Shown one piece after another: positions 43,728-53,189 of a stretch of 64,000 bases of DNA. The position numbers and the translations under genes were made by a program. The DNA is taken from assembly GCF_042649685.1 (NCBI RefSeq), contig NZ_JBHRZT010000067.1, positions 204,482-268,481 of the forward strand. The letters are read 5' to 3'. The DNA comes from Bacillus_BA songklensis (lineage in GTDB: Bacteria; Bacillota; Bacilli; Bacillales; Bacillaceae_H). Below the pieces are notes generated by a model. It was not told the DNA's origin. It was given only the letters and a program-made list of their open reading frames with translations, and searched no databases. Position 1 is the stretch's first letter; every line of letters begins with the position of its first letter.

Positions 43728-44522
43728 ATGATTGCGTTAAAAACTTTTCAAGAATCTTTAAGTGAGTTTTCAGAAAGATTTGATGATTTAGCAGAAAGGT
43801 ATGATCATACAATCAATAATTGTTCAGAGTTAGAGATTTTAATAGATGACTATTCAAAATTCATAACAAACGAGAGGAATGAAGAAGCTTGGGAACAACT
43901 AGAACTACAAGAATCCAGTGATTTGAATCAACTTGTGATGGATTTAAGAAAAAAATCGGCACTTTGTGTTGCTATTATGGAGAAATATCGTGCATTGAAA
44001 TTGCAGGATGGAAATGCTGAAATAGCCGATTATTTTAAAAATATAGAATCATGTATTGAAGAAGAGTTTGGTAGTTTTCAAATCACTTCTGAATCAAAAG
44101 TATTATTAGTGGGCTCAGGTTCATTTCCAATGACACCATTATTAATTGCTAAGCGAACTGGAGCAGAGGTTGTTGGCATAGATATTGATGATGAGGCTAT
44201 TAAACTTGGACGAAACGTTGTAAAAAGATTGGGGAGTGGATTAAACATTAGATTAGAAAAAATATCAGTGGAAGATCTTGATTTTACGAAAGACGTGACC
44301 CACATCATCTTTAGTTCAACTGTCGAAAGTAAATATGACATATTGGACCAATTATATGCATTGACGAATGAAAATGTAGTTGTGGCTATGAGATATGGTA
44401 ATCGGTTGAAGTCTTTGTTTAATTACCCATTGAGAGAGGTGGATGAGCAAAGATGGAAGTTGGTTGAAAATATAATACGTCCAGATCATGTGTTTGATAT
44501 TGCATTGTATAAAAAAGTATAG
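43728..44522 (+). CDS. cntL: Nicotianamine-synthase-like aminobutanoyltransferase (CntL-like)
   Basis: 264 residues, close to CntL (271). A helical N-terminal 120 residues is followed by a Rossmann-type SAM-binding domain: 'VLLVGSGSFPMTPLLIAKRTGAEVVGIDIDDEAIKLGRN' (about 125-163) and 'HIIFSSTVESKYDILDQL'. Known relatives transfer an aminobutanoyl group from SAM to (D-)histidine. Starts 27 bases after cntK, RBS GGGGTG. Together with the next gene it defines an opine-metallophore pathway. Confidence 0.92.
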   Translation: MIALKTFQESLSEFSERFDDLAERYDHTINNCSELEILIDDYSKFITNERNEEAWEQLELQESSDLNQLVMDLRKKSALCVAIMEKYRALKLQDGNAEIADYFKNIESCIEEEFGSFQITSESKVLLVGSGSFPMTPLLIAKRTGAEVVGIDIDDEAIKLGRNVVKRLGSGLNIRLEKISVEDLDFTKDVTHIIFSSTVESKYDILDQLYALTNENVVVAMRYGNRLKSLFNYPLREVDEQRWKLVENIIRPDHVFDIALYKKV

Positions 44523-44552
44523 CTTACTTGCTTGTAAGAAAGGGAGGTTTTT

Positions 44553-45863
44553 ATGAGTGATTTTAAGCGAGTCTTACTATTAGGAACTGGTCCTACATCA
44601 ATTCAACTTGCTGTAAATTTAAAAAAACTATTGAATTGCTATGTAGGAATTTCTGGAAGAGAATCTGTTCGTTCAGAAAAAGTCTTTGCGGCGCTTAAGC
44701 AAAGTGACCATCTAATTCGTGTGGGCGTTCAAAATGAAAAGCATCGACATATGGAAGGTGAATGCTTCGTTGATCAAGTTTTTAAAGGATATGGAACAAT
44801 TAAGGGTGACTGGGATACCATTATTTTTTCTGTAACAACAGATGCCTATATTGAAGTATTAAAGCAAATTAATGATGAGCTTTTAAAACAAGTAAAATGT
44901 ATTGTTCTAATTTCTCCAACTTTCGGTTCAAATAGCTTAATAAGTAACTATATGAACTATCTTAATCCTGATGTGGAAATTATTAGTTTTTCTACGTATT
45001 ACGGCGATACACGATGGATACACGATAAACCACCCAATAATGTTTTAACAACAGCGGTCAAGAAAAAAATTTATATAGGCTCCACATACTATCCGTCTAA
45101 GAACGTCGACAGACTATGTAAGGTATATGAAAAATTAGGTATCACTCTAGAAATTATGAAATCTCCGATTGAGGCGGAGACAAGAAATATTTCTTTATAT
45201 GTACACCCACCGTTGTTTATGAATGATTTTTCATTAAGTGCAATATTTGGAGAGTTAGATACCAAGAAATATGTATACAAAATTTATCCTGAGGGGCCCA
45301 TTACGCAATATTTAATTCGTGATATGCTGGCCCAATGGAAAGAAATTATGAATGTTATAGGGAAAATGAATATACAAAGTATAAATTTACTTAAATTTAT
45401 GACAGATGATAATTATCCGGTGAGATTGGAAAGCTTATCACGTCATGATATAGAAAATTTCAATCATTTAGAGACTATTCATCAAGAGTATTTATTGTAT
45501 ATACGTTATACCTCACTATTGATCGATCCTTTTTCAGAACCAGATAAGGAAGGGAACTATTTTGATTTTTCTGCTGTTCCATTTAGAAAGATGTTCGTCA
45601 ACAGGGAAGGGTATTTGGATATCCCAAGGATGCCTAAGGAAGACTATTATCGTATAAAAATAATACAAGGAATTGCAAAATATTTAAATGTGAATTGTCC
45701 AACAATAGATAAATTCATTAAAGCATATGAAAGTAAAATTGAAAAAGTTGCTCAATCTCATAAAGGCGAATTATTATCTAATGCATTTGTCGTTCAAAGT
45801 TTTGATGCAGATTTGAAAATGATATGCAGTGAAATAGGAAAAAGTATAGGAGCAAAGAGATGA
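44553..45863 (+). CDS. cntM: Opine dehydrogenase (CntM-like)
   Basis: 436 residues (S. aureus CntM 433). NADPH-binding 'RVLLLGTGPTSIQLAVNLKKLL' is at 5-26, followed by 'VGISGRESVRSEKVF'; the middle has 'LYVHPPLFMNDFSL' and the C-terminal DUF2338-type domain is complete. It reductively joins the CntL product to pyruvate or 2-oxoglutarate, completing the metallophore. Which keto acid is used cannot be decided by eye. RBS AAAGGGAGG lies nine bases before the ATG. Confidence 0.93.
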   Translation: MSDFKRVLLLGTGPTSIQLAVNLKKLLNCYVGISGRESVRSEKVFAALKQSDHLIRVGVQNEKHRHMEGECFVDQVFKGYGTIKGDWDTIIFSVTTDAYIEVLKQINDELLKQVKCIVLISPTFGSNSLISNYMNYLNPDVEIISFSTYYGDTRWIHDKPPNNVLTTAVKKKIYIGSTYYPSKNVDRLCKVYEKLGITLEIMKSPIEAETRNISLYVHPPLFMNDFSLSAIFGELDTKKYVYKIYPEGPITQYLIRDMLAQWKEIMNVIGKMNIQSINLLKFMTDDNYPVRLESLSRHDIENFNHLETIHQEYLLYIRYTSLLIDPFSEPDKEGNYFDFSAVPFRKMFVNREGYLDIPRMPKEDYYRIKIIQGIAKYLNVNCPTIDKFIKAYESKIEKVAQSHKGELLSNAFVVQSFDADLKMICSEIGKSIGAKR

Positions 45864-46016
45864 AATAGTACTTATCTTAAATAATAGAGTAATATATTGT
45901 TTAAATAGTAATTGTTCCGATTTAATTCGGTAATTATGGTTTGAAAGTAGATCATATTTTGGCCAGCAAAAATAAGTTGCATTCAAATTAAGTAGGTCTA
46001 AAGGGAGAGAAATACA

Positions 46017-47651
46017 TTGTTAATTAAAAAGTTTAAGTTAGTGGCTCTAGTTTTTTTTGTCTTATCCATGCTAGTTGCCTGCTCTGCAAATTCGGCAAAC
46101 TCTGATAGTGAGAAAAAGGAAGATAATGATTCAACGAATAACGAAAAGAAAACAGAATTAGTTTATGCATCAGCCAAAGACATTAATGATATGAATCCCC
46201 ATCTTTACACTGGTTCAATGCCAGCTCAAGGGATGGTATATGAATCGTTAGTTGAAAATACAGAAGATGGGATCAAGTCTTTACTTGCTGAATCATGGGA
46301 AATTTCAGAAGATGGAAAAGTATACACGTTTCATTTAAGAAAAGATGTGAAATTCCATGATGGAGAACCATTTAACGCAGAGGCAGTGAAGAAAAATATT
46401 GATGCTGTGCAAAATAATGCAGAAAAACATTCTTGGATTAAACTATCAACAAAAATAGTAAGTTGTAATGTAGTAGATGAGTATACAGTTGAATTAGTGC
46501 TATCAGAAGCATATTATCCAACTTTGATTGAATTATCTATGACTAGACCTTATGTATTCATATCACCCAAAGATTTTGTTAACGGGGGCACAAAAGATGG
46601 TGTAAATGGTTATCATGGTACAGGACCATATGTTCTCACCAAACATAAAGTTGATGAGTATGCAACTTTTGAAGCAAATGAAAACTACTGGGGTGGTTCA
46701 CCTAAGATTAAGAAAATCACTTGTAAAGTTCTTCCAGCAGGGGAAACGACACTTTTAGCATTACAAAAAGGAGAAGTAAACTTTGTTTTCACAGATGATC
46801 GAGGTGCAGACAGTCTTGATGTCGAAGCAATGAATCAATTAGTTGATTCAGGTGATTATCAACTTGTTAGAAGTGAAGCAATGAATACGAAAATGATCGT
46901 AGCTAATAGTAGTAAATCTGATAATCCAGTAAGTGAAACAGCTGTTCGTGAAGCCATTTGGTACTCTATCGATAGAGAAACAATTAGTAAGGATATTTTA
47001 AATGGTACTGAAACAGTAGCCAATACACTATTTTCATCTAACGTCCATTATGCAGATGTCGATTTGAAGAAACGAGGCTATGATTTAGAAAAAGCTAAAA
47101 AGATTTTAGAAGAAGCAGGCTGGACATTAGAGGATGGTGCTGAAGTTAGAACGAAAGACGGTAACAAATTAGCCATGAAACTGTATTATGATAGCAATTC
47201 TTCTTCCCAAAAAACTCAGGCTGAATTTATCCAAAGTTCATTAAAAGAGATAGGTGTTCAGCTAGAGATTATTGGTGAAGAGTCCACTTCAATCGCTAAT
47301 AGAAGATCAACTGGTGACTATGACTTATTATTCAACCAAACATGGGGACTAGCATATGATCCGCAAAGTACAATCGCTGCTTTTACTTCTGAGTCTGCCT
47401 ATTTACATACTACTAGTGGCATAGAGAAAGCGGATGAACTCTACAAGAAAATTGAAGAAGTTATGGTGTCCACTGATGAGGAAACACGAAAATCGTTATA
47501 CACTGATATTTTGACAATTGTTCATGATGAAGCAGTCTTTATTCCAATTACAAATGGTAGTGTCACTGTAGTTGCTCCAAAAAATTTAAAAGGCATCTCA
47601 TTTAAGCAAACACAATTCGAGTTGCCATTTGAGCGAATGAACTTTGAATAG
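46017..47651 (+). CDS. cntA: Metallophore/nickel-peptide-type substrate-binding lipoprotein (CntA-like)
   Basis: 544 residues from a TTG after AAAGGGAG. A lipoprotein signal ends in 'SMLVAC' (Cys22), followed by a charged linker and an SBP_bac_5 domain: 'ESLVENTEDGIKSLLAESWEISEDGKVYTFHLRKDVKFHDGEPF' and 'NSSSQKTQAEFIQSSLKEIGVQLEIIGEE'. CntA of S. aureus binds staphylopine-metal complexes. Placed right after the biosynthetic genes, with a hairpin behind it, it is the capture protein of the importer. Confidence 0.93.
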   Translation: MLIKKFKLVALVFFVLSMLVACSANSANSDSEKKEDNDSTNNEKKTELVYASAKDINDMNPHLYTGSMPAQGMVYESLVENTEDGIKSLLAESWEISEDGKVYTFHLRKDVKFHDGEPFNAEAVKKNIDAVQNNAEKHSWIKLSTKIVSCNVVDEYTVELVLSEAYYPTLIELSMTRPYVFISPKDFVNGGTKDGVNGYHGTGPYVLTKHKVDEYATFEANENYWGGSPKIKKITCKVLPAGETTLLALQKGEVNFVFTDDRGADSLDVEAMNQLVDSGDYQLVRSEAMNTKMIVANSSKSDNPVSETAVREAIWYSIDRETISKDILNGTETVANTLFSSNVHYADVDLKKRGYDLEKAKKILEEAGWTLEDGAEVRTKDGNKLAMKLYYDSNSSSQKTQAEFIQSSLKEIGVQLEIIGEESTSIANRRSTGDYDLLFNQTWGLAYDPQSTIAAFTSESAYLHTTSGIEKADELYKKIEEVMVSTDEETRKSLYTDILTIVHDEAVFIPITNGSVTVVAPKNLKGISFKQTQFELPFERMNFE

Positions 47652-47660
47652 AAAATTAGA

Positions 47661-47686
47661 TAAAAGGGGATTATCCCCTTTTATTT
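47661..47686 (+). terminator. Intra-operon hairpin between cntA and cntB
   Basis: TAAAAGGGGA/TCCCCTTTTA around TTA, followed by TTT. It lies in the only large gap of the operon (255 bases) and could reduce transcription of the transporter genes relative to the binding protein. Confidence 0.7.
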
Positions 47687-47906
47687 ATGAATAAGAAAGT
47701 TCAGAATTATTAAGTTTTTAAGCTTATAGATTAAATGTAAGGATACTATTTAGTTGTACTTTTATGAGTGACCATTCTTATTTCTACGCAGACACCAGAC
47801 AGAACCTTTAGCATAGGTGATCAGCGTAACGGTCAAAAATGCTTGTTTACTAATATAAGAGTGCAAATGTGTTTTCTAAAGATTTTATCAATAGAAGGAG
47901 GTTTCT

Positions 47907-48839
47907 ATGGGAAGTTACATAATTAAGAGGACATTGGTATCAATACCCTTGCTTTTGATCATTTCGTTTTTAACGTTTGTTTTAATTAATCTTTCTCCCC
48001 TAGATCCGGCCGAAGTGGTTTTGCAAGCGCAAGACGTTCCAAAAATAACAGATGAATTAATTGCTCAAACGAAAGAAGAGTTGGGGCTAGATAAACCATT
48101 TATAATAAGATATTTCGACTGGATCATTGCCTGCTTACAGTTGGACTTTGGGAATTCATACGTAAAAGGAGAACCAGTTTGGTCATTAGTAGGTCCAGCT
48201 TTTCTAAATACGTTAAAGCTAACGTTAGTTTCGTCTGTTGTCATTATTGTTTTGTCAATACTATTAGGTGTTATCTGTGCGATGAAGGAAGGAAAAATAA
48301 TTGATAAATCGGTAAGAGGTATTTCATTTTTCCTAACATCAATGCCGTCATACGGGCTTGCGTCTCTTATGATTTGGTATTTCTCTGTTAAATTGGATTT
48401 ATTACCAACCAGCGGGATGGACTCGTATAAGAGTTATATTCTACCGGTTACTGTGATTGCGGTAAGTTATGCAGGCATTTATTTTAGAACCGTTAGAAGC
48501 TCAATGTTAAGCAACTTAAATGAAGACTATGTATTGTATGGAAGAGCATGCGGTTTAACAGAGAAGAAAATCACTATGCATATTTTAAGAAATTCATTGC
48601 AAGTGGCCATATCGATTTTTTGTATGGCTATACCCATTATTTTGGGAGGTACAGTAGTTATAGAAAATGTTTTTGCATGGCCAGGATTAGGAAGTCTAAG
48701 CGTTAAATCTATTCTAAGCAGAGATTTTCCAGTTATCCAAGCGTATGTTCTTATTATAGCAGTGGCCTTTGTGCTGTTTAATACGATTTCAGACATTATA
48801 AATGCTGCGATGAATCCTAAGTTAAGGAATGATCTCTAA
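47907..48839 (+). CDS. cntB: ABC importer permease (CntB-like)
   Basis: 310 residues after GAAGGAGG. DppB/NikB-type: 'YIIKRTLVSIPLLLIISFLTFVLINLSP' first helix, 'GKIIDKSVRGISFFLTSMPSYGLASL', and the ATPase-coupling loop 'YVLYGRACGLTEKKITMHILRNSLQVAIS' near 210-238. Six membrane helices. It pairs with CntC for uptake of the metal-metallophore complex; the next ATG begins at the base after its stop. Confidence 0.94.
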   Translation: MGSYIIKRTLVSIPLLLIISFLTFVLINLSPLDPAEVVLQAQDVPKITDELIAQTKEELGLDKPFIIRYFDWIIACLQLDFGNSYVKGEPVWSLVGPAFLNTLKLTLVSSVVIIVLSILLGVICAMKEGKIIDKSVRGISFFLTSMPSYGLASLMIWYFSVKLDLLPTSGMDSYKSYILPVTVIAVSYAGIYFRTVRSSMLSNLNEDYVLYGRACGLTEKKITMHILRNSLQVAISIFCMAIPIILGGTVVIENVFAWPGLGSLSVKSILSRDFPVIQAYVLIIAVAFVLFNTISDIINAAMNPKLRNDL

Positions 48840-49757
48840 ATGAGAATATGGAAAAACTTAAGTAAAGATAAGTTAGGTAGTATATCTTTAATCGTCATTG
48901 TTGTAACGATTATTGTTGGACTATTTGCCCCCTTTATTGCGCCCCATGACCCCGTGGAAGTAAATATGAAACTTCGATATGCAACCCCATCGTGGGAATA
49001 CTTATTAGGCAACGATCACTTAGGGAGATGCATTTTATCGAGATTAATTTATGGAATTCGTCCCAGCGTTTTATGGGTTCTAGTTGCATTAGTAATATCT
49101 GTTTTGATTGGGGCTATTTTAGGCTTTATGGCAGGCTACTTTAGAGGAAACGTAGATGCCTTTATTATGAGAATTTGTGATGTCATGCTTTCTTTTCCAG
49201 TATACGTTATGACTTTGGCGATTGTTGGTATTTTAGGCGTGGGCCTTGAGAATATTCTGCTTGCGTTTATTTTGATGAAATGGGCATGGTTTGCTCGAGT
49301 AATCAGAGCGTCTGTTATGCAGTATGCTGAGTTAGAATATGTCAAATTTTCCAAAGCATCCGGTATTAGTGATATAAAAATAATTTATAAGCATATTGTC
49401 CCTGTTACATTTTCTGATATCGCAGTTATTTCAAGCAGCTCTATTGGTTCGATGATTTTGCAAATATCGGGACTTTCATTCCTAGGCTTAGGAATACAAG
49501 CTCCAAATGCTGAATGGGGAATGATGTTAAATGAGGCGCGGAAAGTTATGTTTACAAGGCCAGAGTTAATGTTAGCGCCCGGTATAGCCATTATTATAGT
49601 AGTATCGGCATTTAATTTTTTATCTGATGCACTTCAGGTTGCTTTAGATCCTAAATTATTAACCTCTAAAAATAAGCTTCAAGAAAATTTAACAATCTCT
49701 AAACGGAAGCTTACAATCTCTAAAAGGAAGCTTCAAGAAAAAGAGGTGGCAAATTAA
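48840..49757 (+). CDS. cntC: ABC importer permease (CntC-like) with repeated C-terminal tail
   Basis: 305 residues, DppC/NikC-type: 'LFAPFIAPHDPVEVNMKLRYATPSWEYLLGNDHLGRCILSRLIYG' near 30-75 and the coupling loop 'EYVKFSKASGISDIKIIYKHIVP' near 160-185. The last about 25 residues are an unusual repeated segment (NLTISKRKL, TISKRKLQEK) made by an imperfect tandem DNA duplication at 49673-49740, longer than expected of CntC (289 in S. aureus). Translationally adjacent to cntB and cntD. Confidence 0.93.
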   Translation: MRIWKNLSKDKLGSISLIVIVVTIIVGLFAPFIAPHDPVEVNMKLRYATPSWEYLLGNDHLGRCILSRLIYGIRPSVLWVLVALVISVLIGAILGFMAGYFRGNVDAFIMRICDVMLSFPVYVMTLAIVGILGVGLENILLAFILMKWAWFARVIRASVMQYAELEYVKFSKASGISDIKIIYKHIVPVTFSDIAVISSSSIGSMILQISGLSFLGLGIQAPNAEWGMMLNEARKVMFTRPELMLAPGIAIIIVVSAFNFLSDALQVALDPKLLTSKNKLQENLTISKRKLTISKRKLQEKEVAN

Positions 49758-49761
49758 ATTT

Positions 49762-50583
49762 ATGAATATATTAGAAGTTGAAAATTTGAAAATATGGGAT
49801 ATTAATACCGGTAAAGTGATTATCTATAATAGTTCATTCAATTTAAAGCAAGGAAGCTGTCTGGCCATTGTAGGAGAAAGCGGAAGCGGTAAGTCTGTGA
49901 CTTGTAGGTCAATAATGAAATTGAATAGGCCCTGGCTTCACCAATCAGGGGACATTCTATTCAAAGGTGAAAACTTAAACAATCTCTCTGAAAAAGAAAT
50001 GAGAAAGAAAAGGGGAAGAAACCTTTGTATGATTCTCCAAAATGGAATGAGTGCATTTGATCCTTCTTGTGTGATGGGTGTTCATTTAAAGGAGACACTT
50101 GTCCAACATTTCGGCTGGAGTAATAACAAAATAGAAGAAAAAATGAAAGATGCCTTGGAAAGTGTTATGCTGAAAAATCCGATAGAGATGATGAATAAAT
50201 ACCCACACCAGCTATCAGGTGGAATGTTGCAGCGAGTTATGATTGCATTGGCATTAGTATTAGAGCCAGACATTATTATCGCTGATGAACCGACAACAGC
50301 ACTGGATACAATCTCACAATTTGAGGTCGTTGAACAATTTATTAAATTACGAGAAAGAATGGGTTGTTCGATGATCTTTATTTCTCACGATTTAGGTGTT
50401 GTAAGAAAAATTGCGGATGACGTTTTAGTCATGAAGGATGGAAAAATTATCGAAAGAGGGAATATCCAAACCATTTTTTCAGAAGCGCAACATGAATACA
50501 CAAAGTACTTAGTATCCACTAAAGAGGCGCTGAGTAATAATTTTAAAAAAATAATGGGGAGGAGCTATTTTGCTGAAAGTTAA
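49762..50583 (+). CDS. cntD: ABC importer ATPase (CntD-like)
   Basis: 273 residues. Walker A 'GESGSGKS' at 38-45, signature 'LSGGMLQRVMIALAL' near 151, Walker B 'DIIIADEPTTALD' near 171 and H-loop 'FISHDLGVV'. DppD/OppD-type without an obvious C-terminal Fe-S motif. Works with CntF under CntBC. Starts four bases after the cntC stop; its end overlaps cntF by 14 bases, so translation is coupled. Confidence 0.94.
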   Translation: MNILEVENLKIWDINTGKVIIYNSSFNLKQGSCLAIVGESGSGKSVTCRSIMKLNRPWLHQSGDILFKGENLNNLSEKEMRKKRGRNLCMILQNGMSAFDPSCVMGVHLKETLVQHFGWSNNKIEEKMKDALESVMLKNPIEMMNKYPHQLSGGMLQRVMIALALVLEPDIIIADEPTTALDTISQFEVVEQFIKLRERMGCSMIFISHDLGVVRKIADDVLVMKDGKIIERGNIQTIFSEAQHEYTKYLVSTKEALSNNFKKIMGRSYFAES

Positions 50584-51316
50584 TTCTGTTGAGAAGTCTT
50601 ATAAAAAAGGTGGATTGTTTTCTAAAGAGCGACAGCAAGTTTTGAAGAATGTTAGTTTTGAATGTAGGAATGGCGAATGTCTCGGCATTATCGGAGAAAG
50701 TGGAAGTGGAAAATCCACATTAGGGCGTATGATATTAGGAATTGAAAAGCCGGATCATGGAACCGTTTTATTTGAGGGAAAAAATGTGGGGGATCGAAGA
50801 GTGAGATTAGGTGCCATTAGTGCTGTTTTTCAGGACTATAAATCTTCCATTAATCCATTTTTTACTGTTGAAGAAGCCATTATGGAGCCATTAAAAGTTC
50901 AAAAAAAGACTCAAATTGAAAATCAAAACAAGATTGATATCCTATTAAATCAAGTTGGTTTAGATCCATCCTATAGAAAAAAATATCCTCATGAGTTATC
51001 AGGAGGAGAGATTCAGAGGGTGTGTATTGCAAGAGCCATCTCAATAGAACCGAAGTGTATTTTATTAGATGAAGCCATTAGTTCATTGGATGTATCTGTT
51101 CAAATGCAAGTGCTTGATTTATTAAAAGAATTAAAAAAAATCTACAATATGAGTTACGTTTTTATAACTCATGATATACAGGCTGCCGCCTATATTTGCG
51201 ATAGAGTCATTATTTTTAGAAATGGTCAAATTGAAGAAATGGTCAAAATTGAACAATTAAAGGATGTTCAGTCAGAATATGCTAGAAAGTTATTGCAGAT
51301 GTTAATAACTTTCTAA
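50570..51316 (+). CDS. cntF: ABC importer ATPase (CntF-like)
   Basis: 248 residues from a TTG after GGGGAGGAG. Walker A 'GESGSGKSTLGRMILG' at 39-54, 'LSGGEIQRVCIARAIS' near 143, Walker B 'CILLDEAISSLDVS' and 'FITHDIQAA'. DppF-type partner of CntD, almost the same length as S. aureus CntF (249). Energises re-uptake of the loaded metallophore. Confidence 0.94.
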   Translation: MLKVNSVEKSYKKGGLFSKERQQVLKNVSFECRNGECLGIIGESGSGKSTLGRMILGIEKPDHGTVLFEGKNVGDRRVRLGAISAVFQDYKSSINPFFTVEEAIMEPLKVQKKTQIENQNKIDILLNQVGLDPSYRKKYPHELSGGEIQRVCIARAISIEPKCILLDEAISSLDVSVQMQVLDLLKELKKIYNMSYVFITHDIQAAAYICDRVIIFRNGQIEEMVKIEQLKDVQSEYARKLLQMLITF

Positions 51317-51365
51317 TATTGAAATACACGAAACCTTTGTTACACGATTTAGGAGGAGAAAAATT

Positions 51366-52565
51366 TTGAGTGGAGCTATGTCTTGGCCTTTTCTGCGTTT
51401 GTATATGTTGGTTCTTCTTTATTTTAGTGCCAATTCTATTCTAAATGTTATTATCCCTTTACAAGGGGAATCATTAGGAGCGAGCAATACAACAATTGGC
51501 TTGATCATGGGGGCGTATCTGTTTACCACCATGTTCTTTCGACCATGGGCAGGTCATATTATTCAAAAACATGGGCCGATAAAATTGTTACGCATTATTC
51601 TTATTATCAATGGATTTGCTTTAATACTATATACATTTACTGGATTAGGGGGCTTTCTAGTTGCCCGTATGTTACAAGGGGTGTCAACCGCCTTTTTTTC
51701 AATGGCATTACAGATAGGCATTATTGATGCACTGCCAGAGAAGGATCGCTCTCAGGGCATTTCACTTTATTCTTTATTCTCATATATACCAGGTATTATT
51801 GGCCCCATATTGGCATTAGGTATTTGGCAAGGGGGTATGGATTACTTTACAGTGGTGATGATAGCAATTGCCATCTTTACAGGGTTGTTTGGCTACAGTG
51901 CTAAGATGGACAAAGCAGAGGCTCAGCCTGTTACAAATAATGCTGAACAAGAAGTAAGTATGTTTAAATCATTTAGTCAGTTAGTAAAAAATCCGTTTTT
52001 ATTTAAATGTAGCGTATTGATGTTAGTTGCATCAATTGTATTTGGAGCTATTACAACCTTTATACCACTGTACGCTACGCAATTAAAAAGCGGTAATGCC
52101 GGAATTTATCTCATGCTTCAGGCGGGTACCGTTGTCTTTGCTCGTTTTGCTTTAAGAAAAAAGATTCCTTCAGACGGTAAATGGCATTCATCTTTTATCA
52201 TGGGGACTATGTTTATTTTAGCAGTAGCAGCGCAGTGTGTAAGCTTTTCTATAACCGGTGGAGCTATATTCTTCTATGTTGGTGCAATTTTAATGGGAAC
52301 AGCTCAGGCACTTCTCTATCCAACGTTAACAACGTATTTGACCTTTGTCCTGCCACAGATGAATCGCAATGTGTTATTGGGTTTATTTATTGCTATGGCT
52401 GATTTAGGTGTTTCGCTAGGTGGTGTCATTATGGGACCGATAGCTGATCTCTCTTCATACTCATTTATGTATATGATTTGTGCTAGCTTAGGTGTGGCAA
52501 TGATTATTTTTGCCTATGATCGAAGAAAAATGTTTGTTGGGGAATATAAAAAGAACTTTTTTTGA
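51366..52565 (+). CDS. cntE: MFS metallophore exporter (CntE-like)
   Basis: 399 residues, twelve membrane helices, TTG start after AGGAGG. Motifs: 'QGESLGASNTTIGLIMGAYLFTTMFFRPWAGHII' and 'RMLQGVSTAFFSMALQIGIIDALPEKDRSQGISLYSLF'. Last gene of the operon, exactly as CntE in S. aureus, where it exports staphylopine. The terminator at 52590 closes the operon. Confidence 0.92.
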   Translation: MSGAMSWPFLRLYMLVLLYFSANSILNVIIPLQGESLGASNTTIGLIMGAYLFTTMFFRPWAGHIIQKHGPIKLLRIILIINGFALILYTFTGLGGFLVARMLQGVSTAFFSMALQIGIIDALPEKDRSQGISLYSLFSYIPGIIGPILALGIWQGGMDYFTVVMIAIAIFTGLFGYSAKMDKAEAQPVTNNAEQEVSMFKSFSQLVKNPFLFKCSVLMLVASIVFGAITTFIPLYATQLKSGNAGIYLMLQAGTVVFARFALRKKIPSDGKWHSSFIMGTMFILAVAAQCVSFSITGGAIFFYVGAILMGTAQALLYPTLTTYLTFVLPQMNRNVLLGLFIAMADLGVSLGGVIMGPIADLSSYSFMYMICASLGVAMIIFAYDRRKMFVGEYKKNFF

Positions 52566-52589
52566 TCAAACTTTAATTTAAACCAACCT

Positions 52590-52629
52590 AAAACACACCA
52601 GTATATATGTGAACACTGGTGTGTTTTAG
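52590..52629. terminator. Terminator at the end of the metallophore operon
   Basis: AAAACACACCAGT pairs with ACTGGTGTGTTTT around a 12-base loop; it can serve both cntE and the converging His-rich gene. Confidence 0.85.
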
Positions 52630-52653
52630 ATATTCTAAAACTTATTTACTGCA

Positions 52654-52995
52654 TTACGTAACAGTCACTAACTCCACAGGTCCGTGATCGTCACAATGGT
52701 CTCCATGGACATGGTGAAGACGGCCGTTTACTAAGTAGTCCATATGGTCACCATGAGGAACCAATTCATGACCACAGTCGCTATCATGATGACATCCACA
52801 ATTCATAGGAGCGTATTCATCTGGATTTGTCTCGGATACAGGAATTTTACATTCATCCCAATGTCCGTTATGTTCATGATGGAGATGCCCGTTATGAACA
52901 TAATCAAGGTGATCATCATGCTTAATTTTCGTATGGCCACAAGCACCACTATGCTTATGTGGGTGTTGTTCATGGATTTCGTGCTCTTTTCCTAT
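52654..52995 (-). CDS. Histidine-rich putative zinc-binding protein, 113 aa, with ATA at the start position
   Basis: Long clear frame on the minus strand with 24 His and 6 Cys in 113 residues: 'DYVHNGHLHHEHNGHWDEC', 'NCGCHHDSDCGHELVPHGDH', 'DYLVNGRLHHVHGDHCDDHG'. The repeated DYxxxGxLHHxHxxH module is known from His-rich proteins near metal transporters in many bacteria. AGGAGGTAAAT stands just upstream, but the codon there is ATA (ATAATA), not ATG; no other start is usable. Either initiation at AUA, a mutated start, or a sequencing error. Likely a zinc store or chaperone (inference). Confidence 0.75.
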   Translation of the reverse strand: MGKEHEIHEQHPHKHSGACGHTKIKHDDHLDYVHNGHLHHEHNGHWDECKIPVSETNPDEYAPMNCGCHHDSDCGHELVPHGDHMDYLVNGRLHHVHGDHCDDHGPVELVTVT

Positions 52996-53189
52996 TATTT
53001 ACCTCCTATTTGAAGATACTTGTCCTTACATTAGTATGCTATCCCTAATACTCCTTCACTAAACATTTTGTTTGGCTGTAATAATGGTGAAAATTATTAT
53101 TTGCGAAGTTGAATTGGAATTAGAAAAATACCCAATAACCCAAGAAGAAGAGATTATATTTTTCTATTTCTGCTTTTCACAAAGTGTAG

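Noticed and set aside
52744..53013. Plus-strand 89-codon Met-rich ORF
   Set aside because: It is the antisense of His codons (CAT read as ATG) in the His-rich minus-strand gene.
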